This document shows, in pieces, positions 1-6,796 of a DNA stretch of 15,180 bases. The DNA comes from Hydrogenophaga sp. Its GTDB lineage: Bacteria > Pseudomonadota > Gammaproteobacteria > Burkholderiales > Burkholderiaceae_C. A model generated the notes under the pieces. The model saw nothing but the letters and a program-made list of their open reading frames with translations. It had not been told where the DNA came from and made no database searches. The stretch covers positions 1 to 15,180 of the forward strand of contig JAGXRS010000275.1 of NCBI GenBank assembly GCA_018335615.1. Reading direction: 5' to 3'. Position numbers and translations under genes: made by a program. Each line of letters starts with the position of its first letter. Position 1 is the first letter of the stretch.

Positions 1-403
1 TGTATTCGTGGATCTCGGCCTTGATCCAGTGCATGGCGTAGCTCACCAGGCGCACGCCCTGCTCGGGGTCGAAGCGCTTGACCGCCTTCATCAACCCCAC
101 ATTACCCTCCTGGATGAGGTCGCCGTGCGGCAGGCCATAGCCCAGGTACTGGCGAGCGATCGACACCACCAGCCGCAGGTGCGACATCACCAGCTGTCCG
201 GCGGCCTCCAGGTCGTTGTGGTCGCGCAGGCGGCGGGCGGCACCTTGCTCATCTTCCAGCGTCAACAGGGGCATGCGGTTGACGGCAGAAATGTAGGCGT
301 CCAGGTTGCCCAGAGGCGGCAGGGTCAGGGAACGGCTTGCCCATGGACTGGCGATCGCAACGGTGGCGGTGGGCAGCATGGCGGGAGAAAAAGTGGCAGT
401 CAT
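1..403 (-). CDS. rpoH: RNA polymerase heat-shock sigma factor RpoH (sigma-32), 5' part
   Basis: Sigma-32 directs RNA polymerase to heat-shock promoters (chaperones, proteases). Only the first 134 residues are in the window; the gene continues past the left edge. The visible part has the sigma-70 family core: a region 1.2-like segment (about residues 31-60, starting LGNLDAYISAVNRMPLLTLE), then region 2 with SHLRLVVSIARQYLGYGLPH (74-93), DLIQEGNVGLMKAVKRFDP (95-113) and the -10-recognising stretch VRLVSYAMHWIKAEIHEY (117-134). HWIKAEIHEY is typical of RpoH rather than RpoD or RpoS. The ATG at 403-401 follows a strong Shine-Dalgarno (AGGAGGG, 417-411) at 7 bp. The N-terminal 25 or so residues (Ala/Pro/Ser-rich) are a lineage-specific extension. 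The promoter carries a CIRCE operator, so HrcA repression is expected. The gene stands alone, downstream of the tRNA-Thr terminator. Confidence 0.95.
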   Translation of the reverse strand, partial: MTATFSPAMLPTATVAIASPWASRSLTLPPLGNLDAYISAVNRMPLLTLEDEQGAARRLRDHNDLEAAGQLVMSHLRLVVSIARQYLGYGLPHGDLIQEGNVGLMKAVKRFDPEQGVRLVSYAMHWIKAEIHEY

Positions 404-410
404 CGAATCA

Positions 411-417
411 CCCTCCT
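411..417 (-). promoter_or_regulatory. Shine-Dalgarno of rpoH
   Basis: AGGAGGG on the minus strand, 7 bp before the rpoH ATG. It is the strongest ribosome-binding site at this end of the window and fixes the start codon. With the promoter proposed just upstream, the untranslated leader would be only about 25 nt, which leaves little room for a long RNA thermometer in the leader itself. Confidence 0.85.
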
Positions 418-433
418 GAGTTGTCTTTTCCAA

Positions 434-463
434 ATATTAGCACTCTCTCTGAGTGAGTGCTAA
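434..463 (-). promoter_or_regulatory. Candidate sigma-70 promoter of rpoH
   Basis: On the minus strand a -35-like hexamer TTAGCA (463-458; 4 of 6 to TTGACA) is followed after 18 bp by TAATAT (439-434; 4 of 6 to TATAAT). Transcription would start near 427, about 25 nt before the rpoH ATG. The CIRCE palindrome covers the -35 box and spacer and reaches into the -10 box, so a bound HrcA dimer would block polymerase. The hexamers are read from sequence; promoter activity is inferred. Confidence 0.55.
437..463. promoter_or_regulatory. CIRCE element (HrcA operator) upstream of rpoH
   Basis: This is a perfect inverted repeat: TTAGCACTC (437-445), a 9-bp spacer (446-454) and GAGTGCTAA (455-463). It matches the canonical CIRCE consensus TTAGCACTC-N9-GAGTGCTAA at all 18 arm positions with the exact spacer length. 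CIRCE is bound by the heat-inactivated repressor HrcA, best known for controlling groESL and dnaK operons. Its position over the rpoH promoter, with no plus-strand gene nearby, points to rpoH as the target. Confidence 0.95.
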
Positions 464-610
464 AGGAATGGTTCCATGACACCTGGGCGTGCATGCGCTG
501 GGTCTGGGCAGCGGTCGTGCTCTCAGAGGCGCTTCGATCGGCAAACGGGGCGCCCAGCCGAGAGGAGCTCGCTACGGCCAGTTACACGGTGGCTACATGA
601 AGCCGGAAAC
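464..610. other. Intergenic spacer between tRNA-Thr terminator and rpoH promoter
   Basis: No gene is supported here. The short open frames on the plus strand (from 476 and 489) run into the tRNA and have no coding character. Upstream control sites for rpoH could lie in this stretch, but I see no clear motif beyond the CIRCE/promoter block. Confidence 0.6.
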
Positions 611-641
611 AAAAAAGCCCGCCATGAACTTCATGGCGGGC
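611..641 (-). terminator. Intrinsic terminator of tRNA-Thr (possibly also of fbp transcripts)
   Basis: A near-perfect 12-bp inverted repeat (617-628 / 630-641, GCCCGCCATGAA on the plus strand) forms a GC-rich stem with a minimal loop. On the minus strand it is followed directly by six Ts (616-611). It begins 15 nt after the CCA end of tRNA-Thr. The opposite side has TTTCTTT (642-648), so it may also work in the plus direction, but no plus-strand gene precedes it. Confidence 0.9.
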
Positions 642-656
642 TTTCTTTATGTACGT

Positions 657-732
657 TGGTGCCGGAGAGATGAATCGAACACCCGACCTTCTCATTACGA
701 ATGAGCTGCTCTACCGACTGAGCTACACCGGC
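657..732 (-). tRNA. tRNA-Thr (anticodon CGT)
   Basis: A 76-nt cloverleaf is read on the minus strand, with CCA encoded (659-657). The acceptor arm GCCGGTG / CTCCGGC pairs except for a U6-U67 mismatch. The D arm is GCTC...GAGC, and the anticodon loop TTCGTAA places anticodon CGT at 699-697, reading ACG threonine codons. The T-loop TTCGATT sits between GGGTG and CATCT (G-U pairs included). The arrangement closely resembles E. coli thrW as I know it. It lies 11 bp after the fbp stop and is followed by a strong terminator, so it could be made from fbp read-through, from its own promoter at 743-748, or both. Confidence 0.95.
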
Positions 733-742
733 AACGTCTTAA

Positions 743-748
743 ATTATA
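743..748 (-). promoter_or_regulatory. Candidate -10 box for tRNA-Thr, overlapping the fbp stop codon
   Basis: A perfect TATAAT hexamer on the minus strand (748-743) contains the fbp TAA stop (746-744). Transcription would start about 736, 4 nt before the mature tRNA 5' end at 732, a plausible spacing for a stable-RNA promoter. No convincing -35 hexamer is found 15-19 bp upstream, so activity is uncertain. Confidence 0.4.
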
Positions 749-1763
749 CCTCGGTGTGATAGCGCGTGATGCGCTCGACTTCGTTCTTTGAGCCCAGCAC
801 GACGCTCACGCGTTCGTGCAGCTTGGTCGGCTGGATGTCGAGGATGCGTTGGCGGGCGTTGGTGGCGGCACCGCCGGCCTGCTCCACCAGCCAGGCCATG
901 GGGTTGGCTTCGTACATCAGGCGCAACTTGCCGGGCTTCTCGGGCTCGCGCTTGTCCCAGGGGTACATGAACACGCCACCGCGGGTGAGGATGCGGTGCA
1001 CGTCGGCCACCATCGAGGCCACCCAGCGCATGTTGAAGTCCTTGCCACGCGGGCCTTCCTTGCCGGCCAGGCATTCGTCCACGTAGCGCTTCACGGGCGC
1101 GTCCCAGTGCCGCATGTTGCTCATGTTGATCGCGAATTCCTTGGTGTCGGGTGGAATCTGCAAGTGCTCTTTGGTCAGCACGAAGGAGCCCTGTTCACGG
1201 TCCAGGGTGAACATGGCCACGCCATCGCCGACGGTCAGCACCAGCGTGGTTTGCGGGCCGTAGACACAGTAGCCGGCCGCGACTTGCTGGTGCCCGGGCT
1301 GCAGGAAGTCCTGCTCGGTCACGGGCTCGATGGTGGTCGGGTCTTCGTTGCCCTTCTTGAGCACCGAGAAGATGGTGCCGATGCTCACGTTCACGTCGAT
1401 GTTGGACGAGCCGTCCAGCGGGTCGAACATGAGCAGGTACTCGCCCTGCGGGAAGCGGTTGGGCACCACGTAGATGCTGTCCATCTCTTCGCTGGCCATG
1501 GCGGCGAGGTGGCCACCCCATTCGTTGGCCTCGATCAGCACCTCGTTGGCGATGATGTCGAGCTGCTTCTGCATTTCACCCTGCACGTTTTCCGTGGCGG
1601 CCGCACCCAGCACGCCGCCGAGGTCGCCTTTGTTGACGGCCTGGCTGATGCTTTTGCAGGCGCGCGCCACCACTTCGAGCAGCAGGCGCAGGTCGCCGGG
1701 GATATGACCGTCAACCCGCTGTTGCTCCACAAGGTAGCGGGTGAGGGAAATGCGTTGGGACAT
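744..1763 (-). CDS. fbp: Fructose-1,6-bisphosphatase class I
   Basis: The enzyme hydrolyses fructose 1,6-bisphosphate to fructose 6-phosphate in gluconeogenesis and, in autotrophs, in the Calvin cycle. It is cytosolic, metal-dependent and usually tetrameric. The 339-residue length is normal. The family signature FDPLDGSSNIDVNVSIGTIF starts at residue 113, with D114, D117 and S119-S120 in the metal/phosphate site. SEE (91-93) supplies acidic metal ligands, the substrate-side stretch is INMSNMRHW (212-220), and GKLRLMYEANPMAWLVEQAGG (278-298) carries the last metal-binding Glu (E285). A GGAGGAA ribosome-binding site precedes the ATG. The gene follows pepN by 66 bp on the same strand and is followed after 11 bp by tRNA-Thr. 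The adjacent spacer holds a perfect hairpin (1789-1809). Nothing in the window decides whether it is the gluconeogenic or a Calvin-cycle copy; the neighbours favour a housekeeping copy. Confidence 0.97.
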   Translation of the reverse strand: MSQRISLTRYLVEQQRVDGHIPGDLRLLLEVVARACKSISQAVNKGDLGGVLGAAATENVQGEMQKQLDIIANEVLIEANEWGGHLAAMASEEMDSIYVVPNRFPQGEYLLMFDPLDGSSNIDVNVSIGTIFSVLKKGNEDPTTIEPVTEQDFLQPGHQQVAAGYCVYGPQTTLVLTVGDGVAMFTLDREQGSFVLTKEHLQIPPDTKEFAINMSNMRHWDAPVKRYVDECLAGKEGPRGKDFNMRWVASMVADVHRILTRGGVFMYPWDKREPEKPGKLRLMYEANPMAWLVEQAGGAATNARQRILDIQPTKLHERVSVVLGSKNEVERITRYHTEV

Positions 1764-1788
1764 GGGTTCCTCCGTTGTGTGTTGGTGA

Positions 1789-1809
1789 CGCCGGCAGGTG
1801 GTGCCGGCG
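1789..1809 (-). repeat. Perfect hairpin between pepN and fbp
   Basis: An 8-bp inverted repeat (CGCCGGCA 1789-1796, TGCCGGCG 1802-1809) has a 5-nt loop and lies in the 66-bp spacer between pepN stop and fbp start. No T-run follows on either strand, so it is not a standard intrinsic terminator. It could stabilise or separate the two mRNA segments; function is inferred only. Confidence 0.6.
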
Positions 1810-1829
1810 GATTCGGTTCGATGGCTCAG

Positions 1830-4526
1830 TCAGTCGGCCAGCGCGCGGGTCACGACCTCGCGCACGTCGTTGCTCAGGTCGGGTTTGGCCGCCACGCGGG
1901 CAATGGCTTCGCGCGCCGCGCTGCGGTAGGGTTCGGCCAGTTTCTTCCAGCGGTCGAGCGCACGGGCAAGGCGGGCGGCCACTTGCGGGTTGAAGGCGTC
2001 GAGTTCGATGACCCGCTCGCACCAGAACACGTAGCCCGCGGCGTCGCGTCGGTGGAAGGCACCGGGGTTGGCGCTGCAGTAGCTGAAGATCACACTGCGC
2101 GCCCGGTTGGGGTTCTTCAGCTGGAAGTCCGGGTGGTTCATGAGCTGGCGAACCGCCGGCAGCACGTGGCCGCTGCGGTCCGGTGCGCCCGCCTGCAGGG
2201 CGAACCACTTGTCGATGACCAGCGCCTCGTGGCGGAACAGCGCATGGAAGCGCGCCAGCGCCTCGTGCGCCAGTGGCTGCCCGCTGATGACCAGACTGGA
2301 CAGTGCGTTGAAACGGTCCGTCATATTGCCTGCGTGCTTGAAACGCTGGTAGGCCTTGCCGGGCCACACCGGGTTGCCGTTGGTGCGCGCAGCCAGGCAC
2401 AGCATGGTGAGCGCCAGCCCGGCCAGCGCGCGGCGGCCCGTGCCGACCGGGTCGGGGCGGTAGGCGCCGTTGTCCTGGTGCGTGTCGAAGGCCCATATCC
2501 AGTCGTCGTGCAGGGCGTGGGCCAGCTGCTCGCGCATGGCTTCACGCACCGCGTGGATGCGCTGCGGGTCCACCACGTCCAGCTGCTCGGCGATGTAGGT
2601 TTCGCCGGGCAGCGTGAGCACCAGTTCCTTGAAGGCGGCGTCCAGCGCGGGGTGGCGCAGCACGGCGCGCATCGCCTCCAGGTAAGCGGTGTTCAGCGGA
2701 GCGGTGCCCACCGGACCGTCGGCGCGGATGGCTTGGAGGGCCTGGCGCAAGGCGAGTCGCTGGCCGGCTTCCCATCGGTTGAAGGCGTCGCTGTCGAAGG
2801 CCAGCAGGCTGAGCAGCTGGGCGTCGGTGTAGTCCACGTCGAGCACCACCGGCGCAGAAAAGCCGCGCAGGATGGACGGCACGGGCTCCGCGTCCACGTT
2901 GACGAAGGTGATCTGCTCGGTTTCCTGGGTGAGCACGACGGTGTGGGTGCCGGTCTGCACCTGGCTCCAGTCGGCCAGTTGCAGCGGCAGTTCCCGACCG
3001 TCGGCATCGAGCAGGCCCAGGCCGACCGGAATCACGAAGGGCTGCTTCTCCGCCTGGCCCGGCGTGGGGGCGCAGCTCTGCGTGAAGCGCAGGGTGTACG
3101 TGCGTGCGGCGGCGTCGTAATGGCCGTCTGCGCGCAGGTTCGGCGTGCCGGCCTGGCTGTACCAGCGCTTGAACTGGGGCAGCAGGCGCGACAGGTCGGA
3201 CTGGGGGTTCGCGTCGGCCATGGCCTGCGCAAAGTCGTCGCAGGTGACGGCCTGGCCGTCGTGGCGTTCGAAGTACAGCTTCATGCCAGCCGCGAAACCC
3301 GAGCGGCCCACCAGGGTCTGCATCATGCGCACGACCTCGGCGCCTTTTTCGTAGATGGTAACGGTGTAGAAATTGTTGATTTCCACGTAGCTGTCGGGCC
3401 GCACCGGGTGGGCCATGGGGCCGGCGTCTTCGGGGAACTGGGCGGTGCGCAGCACGCGCACGTCTTCAATGCGTTTGACCGCGCGGGCCGACGGCTCGGC
3501 GCACAGGTCCATGCTGAATTCCTGGTCGCGGAAGACCGTCAGGCCTTCTTTCAGCGAGAGCTGGAACCAGTCGCGGCAGGTGACGCGGTTGCCGGTCCAG
3601 TTGTGGAAGTACTCGTGGCCCACCACCGACTCGATGTTGGCGAAGTCGGTGTCGGTGGCGGTGGCGCTGTTGGCCAGCACGTACTTGGTGTTGAAGATGT
3701 TCAGGCCCTTGTTCTCCATGGCGCCCATGTTGAAGTCGGCCGTGGCGACGATCATGAAGCGCTCCAGGTCGAGCGGGAGGCCGAACCGGGCTTCGTCCCA
3801 CACCACGCTGGCAATCAGCGAATTCATGGCGTGCTCGGTCTTGTCCATGTCGCCCGGGCGCACGTAGACCTGCAGCAAGTGCTCGCTGCCGCTGCGCGAG
3901 ACGATGCGCTGTTCGCGCGCCACCAGCTGGCCCGCCACCAGCGCGAACAGGTAGCAGGGCTTCTTGTGTGGATCGACCCATTTGGCGAAGTGGCGGCCGT
4001 CGGGCAGCGCGCCTTCCTCCACCAGGTTGCCATTGGACAGCAGCACCGGGTACTTCTTCTTGTCCGCGCGCAGTGTCACCGTGTAGCTGGCCATCACGTC
4101 CGGACGGTCCAGGAAATAGGTGATGCGCCGGAAGCCCTCGGCCTCGCACTGCGTGAAGAAGGTGCCCTGGCTCACGTACAGGCCCATGAGCTGGGTGTTC
4201 TTCTCGGGCGCGCAGGTGGTGAAGATCTCCAGGTCGAAGGCCTCTTCGCCCGTGGGCAGGTTTTCCAGCACCAGCTGGTTGCCGTCCATCTTGAACGAGC
4301 AGCCACCGCCGTTGAGCAGCACGCGCGCCAGGTTCAGGTCTTCGCCGTCCAGGCGCAGGGCCTGGGCCGGTACCGCCGGGTTGCGGCGCAGGCGCATCTT
4401 GTTGAGCACGCGGGTCTTGGCCGCATCCAGATCGAAACACAGGTCGACCGTGTCGATCCAGTAGGCCGGGGCGGCGTAGTCTTCGCGGCGCACCACGGTG
4501 CTGGGGCCTTCGCGCAATGAACTCAT
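1830..4526 (-). CDS. pepN: Aminopeptidase N (M1 family zinc metallopeptidase)
   Basis: PepN removes N-terminal residues from peptides and is the main cytosolic aminopeptidase of many proteobacteria. At 898 residues it is slightly longer than E. coli PepN (870). The exopeptidase motif GAMENKGLNIF is at 268-278. The zinc site HEYFHNW starts at H304 (H304, E305, H308), with the third ligand E327 in LKEGLT. The catalytic tyrosine is probably Y392 in TVTIYEKGAEVVRMM. The long C-terminal region (from about residue 490) is the beta-sandwich plus alpha-superhelix of the bacterial type. The ATG at 4526 has a GAAGGA ribosome-binding site about 7 bp upstream. The gene sits 75 bp after prfB and 66 bp before fbp on the same strand, so one long transcript is possible. 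The opposite strand is open for 1234 codons across pepN and fbp; this reflects absence of TTA, CTA and TCA codons. Confidence 0.97.
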   Translation of the reverse strand: MSSLREGPSTVVRREDYAAPAYWIDTVDLCFDLDAAKTRVLNKMRLRRNPAVPAQALRLDGEDLNLARVLLNGGGCSFKMDGNQLVLENLPTGEEAFDLEIFTTCAPEKNTQLMGLYVSQGTFFTQCEAEGFRRITYFLDRPDVMASYTVTLRADKKKYPVLLSNGNLVEEGALPDGRHFAKWVDPHKKPCYLFALVAGQLVAREQRIVSRSGSEHLLQVYVRPGDMDKTEHAMNSLIASVVWDEARFGLPLDLERFMIVATADFNMGAMENKGLNIFNTKYVLANSATATDTDFANIESVVGHEYFHNWTGNRVTCRDWFQLSLKEGLTVFRDQEFSMDLCAEPSARAVKRIEDVRVLRTAQFPEDAGPMAHPVRPDSYVEINNFYTVTIYEKGAEVVRMMQTLVGRSGFAAGMKLYFERHDGQAVTCDDFAQAMADANPQSDLSRLLPQFKRWYSQAGTPNLRADGHYDAAARTYTLRFTQSCAPTPGQAEKQPFVIPVGLGLLDADGRELPLQLADWSQVQTGTHTVVLTQETEQITFVNVDAEPVPSILRGFSAPVVLDVDYTDAQLLSLLAFDSDAFNRWEAGQRLALRQALQAIRADGPVGTAPLNTAYLEAMRAVLRHPALDAAFKELVLTLPGETYIAEQLDVVDPQRIHAVREAMREQLAHALHDDWIWAFDTHQDNGAYRPDPVGTGRRALAGLALTMLCLAARTNGNPVWPGKAYQRFKHAGNMTDRFNALSSLVISGQPLAHEALARFHALFRHEALVIDKWFALQAGAPDRSGHVLPAVRQLMNHPDFQLKNPNRARSVIFSYCSANPGAFHRRDAAGYVFWCERVIELDAFNPQVAARLARALDRWKKLAEPYRSAAREAIARVAAKPDLSNDVREVVTRALAD

Positions 4527-4553
4527 GCTGTGTCCTTCAGAAGGAGGGGGAGG

Positions 4554-4588
4554 GCTGCGCCGTCGGGCAGCCCGCGAAGCGGCGCAGC
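4554..4588 (-). repeat. Stem-loop between prfB and pepN
   Basis: A 9-bp perfect inverted repeat (GCTGCGCCG 4554-4562, CGGCGCAGC 4580-4588) encloses a smaller one (CGGGC/GCCCG, 4564-4574). It fills most of the 75-bp spacer between prfB stop and pepN start. There is no T-run on the minus strand after it, so a weak attenuator or RNA-stability element is more likely than a terminator. Function is inferred. Confidence 0.55.
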
Positions 4589-4601
4589 GTGGGGGCCATC
4601 G

Positions 4602-5706
4602 TCACACGCCTTGCTTCAGCGAGGCTTCGATGAAGGCGTCAAGGTCCCCGTCCAGCACCTTCTGCGTCGCGGAAATCTCGACGTTGGTGCGCAGGTCCTT
4701 GATGCGGCTGTTGTCCAGCACGTAGCTGCGGATCTGGTGGCCCCAGCCCACGTCGGTCTTGGTGTCTTCCAGTTTCTGCTGTTCTTCCTGCTGCTTGCGC
4801 AGCTCAAAGTCGTACAGCTTGGAGCGCAGGCGTTTCCAGGCCACATCACGGTTGCTGTGCTGGCTGCGGCCGTCCTGGCATTGCACCACGATGCCGGTGG
4901 GGATGTGCGTCAGGCGCACCGCCGAGTCGGTCTTGTTGATGTGCTGGCCGCCAGCGCCGGAGGCGCGGTAGGTGTCGGTTCGCACATCGGCCGGGTTGAT
5001 GTTGATCTCGATCGAGTCGTCGATCTCCGGGTACACAAAGACCGAGGCAAACGAGGTGTGGCGCCCGCCGGACGAGTCGAACGGGCTCTTGCGCACCAGG
5101 CGGTGCACGCCGGTTTCGGTGCGCAGCAGGCCAAAGGCGTAGTCGCCTTCTATCTTGATGGTGGCGCCCTTGATGCCGGCCGTGTCGCCCGCGGTTTCGT
5201 CTTCCAGCGTGGTCTTGAAGCCCTTGCGCTCGGCATAGCGCAGGTACTGGCGCAGCAGCATGCTGGCCCAGTCGCAGGCCTCGGTGCCGCCCGCGCCGGC
5301 CTGGATGTCCAGGAAGCAGTTCAGCGGATCGGCCGGGTTGTTGAACATGCGGCGGAATTCGAGCTTTTCCACCTCGGTCGCCACCTTGGCGGCTTCGCTT
5401 TCAATGGTGAGCAGCCCGGCGTCGTCGCCGTCGGCTTCCGACATCTCGAAGAGCTCGGTGTTGTCGGCCAGGTCGTTGGTGAGCCGGTCCAGCACCAGCA
5501 CCACGTCTTCCAGCGATTTCTTCTCGCGGCCCAGGTCTTGTGCGCGCTTGGGGTCGTTCCAGACGGTGGGGTCTTCCAGCGCCGACTCGACTTCTTTCAG
5601 TTTCGATGCTTTGGCATCGTAGTCAAAGATACCTCCGGAGCTCGACCACGCGGGTGGTCAGGTCGTCGAGCTGGCTGCGGATGGTGTTGATGCGTTCGGC
5701 TTCCAT
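4602..5706 (-). CDS. prfB: Peptide chain release factor 2 (RF2), programmed +1 frameshift
   Basis: RF2 recognises UAA and UGA stop codons and triggers peptide release. The coding region is in two frames: ATG at 5706 through codon 27 (CTT), then in-frame TGA (5625-5623). Skipping one base gives GAC (5624-5622) and a product of 367 residues (E. coli RF2: 365). In the shifted product the codon-recognition tripeptide SPF is at 207-209 and the catalytic GGQ at 252-254 (context ASGAGGQHINKTDSAVRLTH), both two residues on from E. coli. The residue matching position 246 of E. coli RF2 is Ala, the common form rather than the weak K-12 Thr. An AAGGA ribosome-binding site lies about 8 bp before the ATG. 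A caller ignoring the frameshift would report only the 340-codon 3' frame or start it at the GTG at 5504. It is 149 bp after the hydrolase gene and 75 bp before pepN. Confidence 0.97.
5622..5636 (-). promoter_or_regulatory. RF2 autoregulatory +1 frameshift site
   Basis: Minus-strand order: an internal Shine-Dalgarno-like GGAGG (5636-5632), a 3-nt spacer TAT, the slippery CTT (5628-5626), the in-frame TGA (5625-5623), then C (5622). The spacing and CTT-TGA-C context match the classical E. coli prfB site. Low RF2 lets the ribosome slip on CTT; abundant RF2 terminates at TGA, giving negative feedback. Confidence 0.95.
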
Positions 5707-5855
5707 GGGGGATCCTTCTGTGTCGGCGATGTGCGAATGGTGGGGCGGTCGCCGGTCGTGCGCACTGGGTCGCACCGCCGGGCCGAAACCGCGATTTTCT
5801 CACGTCCCGCCACGCGGTCGTGCGCGCCGCCGGGGCAGGCCTTGCGCGCGGCGGC

Positions 5856-6773
5856 TCAGGCGAGGAAGGACTCGATCAGCTCGGCCAGCACCCGGGGCTG
5901 GTCGTGGTGCATCATGTGGCCTGCGTCATGGACCACCTCGCTGCGCAACTGCGGCACGACGGTCATGCGCTCGTGGAATTCGGCGAGCGTGAAGCGGTCT
6001 TTCCACCACTGGCCCAGGCTGTCGTCGCTGGCCACCACCGACAGCACCGGTGCGCTGATGCGACGAAAGATCTCCTGCGCTTCGTCCACGCGGTAGAGCT
6101 GGGCGCTCACCACCTTGTGCGCCGCGTCGCCCAGAATCTCCCATTGCCCTTTGTCGTTGGGCGCGGCCCACTGGCGGGCCAGCCAGTCGGCCTTGTCCGC
6201 GGGCAGGCGGCGGTTGGTCTTCATCAGGCGGCGCGCCACGGCGTCCACCGATTCGTAAGCCTTGAGCGCGTTGTCGCCCCGGTGCAGCGCCTTGAGTTCG
6301 TCCAGCCACTGGGCGTAGCGCCCGGGCGCCTGTGCCGGGCGGGTGGCGGGCATGCCGAAGCCCTCCAGGTTGACGAGGCGGCGGATGCGTTCTGGGCGCA
6401 CACCGCTGTAGACCATGGCCACGTTGCCGCCCATGCTGTGGCCCACCAGGTCCACGGGGCTGCCGGGTGCGTAGTGGTCGAGCAGGGCGTCCAGGTCGGC
6501 CAGGTAGTCGGGAAACCAGTAGCTGTCCACCGGCGCGCCGGCGCGCGTCAGGCCGAAGCCGCGCCAGTCGGGCGCGATGATCCAGCGCGCCTGCTGCAGC
6601 GCATCCACCATGAACTGCCAGGAGGCCGACACGTCCATCCAGCCGTGCACCAGCACCAGCGGGGGACGTAACGGATCGGGTTCGCCCCAGACGCGAACGT
6701 GATAGGACAGGTGCCGCACGACGATGTGTTCGCTGCGGGCGGGCTTCAGGGCTTGATACATTCGTTGGATCAT
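5856..6773 (-). CDS. Alpha/beta-fold hydrolase (HGW...GHSMGG type)
   Basis: A 305-residue alpha/beta hydrolase of unknown substrate. It has the oxyanion strand LVLVHGWMDVSASW (39-52), PDWRGFGLT (68-76), the nucleophile elbow LVGHSMGGN (S113), an acidic residue after the next strand (VVASDDS, D250 or D251) and the catalytic His in HDAGHMMHHDQP (H286). No signal peptide is seen, so it is probably cytosolic. The ATG at 6773 begins MIQRMYQALK; another ATG at 6761 is possible, and neither has a clear Shine-Dalgarno. An upstream extension to 6878 would overlap the divergent acyl-CoA synthetase and is not believed. The pairing with that ligase hints at ester or thioester metabolism, but this is inference. 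It ends 149 bp before prfB. Esterase, epoxide hydrolase or haloalkane dehalogenase relatives cannot be told apart by eye. Confidence 0.85.
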   Translation of the reverse strand: MIQRMYQALKPARSEHIVVRHLSYHVRVWGEPDPLRPPLVLVHGWMDVSASWQFMVDALQQARWIIAPDWRGFGLTRAGAPVDSYWFPDYLADLDALLDHYAPGSPVDLVGHSMGGNVAMVYSGVRPERIRRLVNLEGFGMPATRPAQAPGRYAQWLDELKALHRGDNALKAYESVDAVARRLMKTNRRLPADKADWLARQWAAPNDKGQWEILGDAAHKVVSAQLYRVDEAQEIFRRISAPVLSVVASDDSLGQWWKDRFTLAEFHERMTVVPQLRSEVVHDAGHMMHHDQPRVLAELIESFLA

Positions 6774-6780
6774 AGATAAC
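6753..6780 (+). promoter_or_regulatory. Candidate promoter of the acyl-CoA synthetase
   Basis: TTGATA (6753-6758; 5 of 6 to TTGACA), a 16-bp spacer, and GATAAC (6775-6780; 4 of 6 to TATAAT). It would lie over the first codons of the divergent hydrolase. If real, transcription starts near 6787, only about 10 nt before the ATG at 6797, which suits a downstream start better. Confidence 0.3.
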
Positions 6781-6796
6781 GAGACGGAGACAAGCC

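Noticed and set aside
8..463. A 151-codon plus-strand frame at the left edge
   Set aside because: It lies opposite the start of rpoH and runs through the rpoH promoter and CIRCE element. The rpoH reading is unmistakable.
816..4520. A 1234-codon open reading frame on the plus strand opposite fbp and pepN
   Set aside because: It is codon-aligned with both genes, so its stops could arise only from TTA, CTA or TCA codons, which this GC-rich genome avoids. The translation is low-complexity (rich in Val, His, Gly, Ala, Gln) with no domain, and both sense genes are certain.
4530..5690. A 386-codon open frame opposite prfB
   Set aside because: It is a shadow of prfB, again because reverse stop codons are rare in the sense codons.
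5826..5855. GC-rich inverted repeat after the hydrolase stop (GCCGCCG / CGGCGGC)
   Set aside because: It has a 16-nt loop and no T-run on the minus strand, so it is not a credible terminator. Repeats of this kind are expected in GC-rich sequence.
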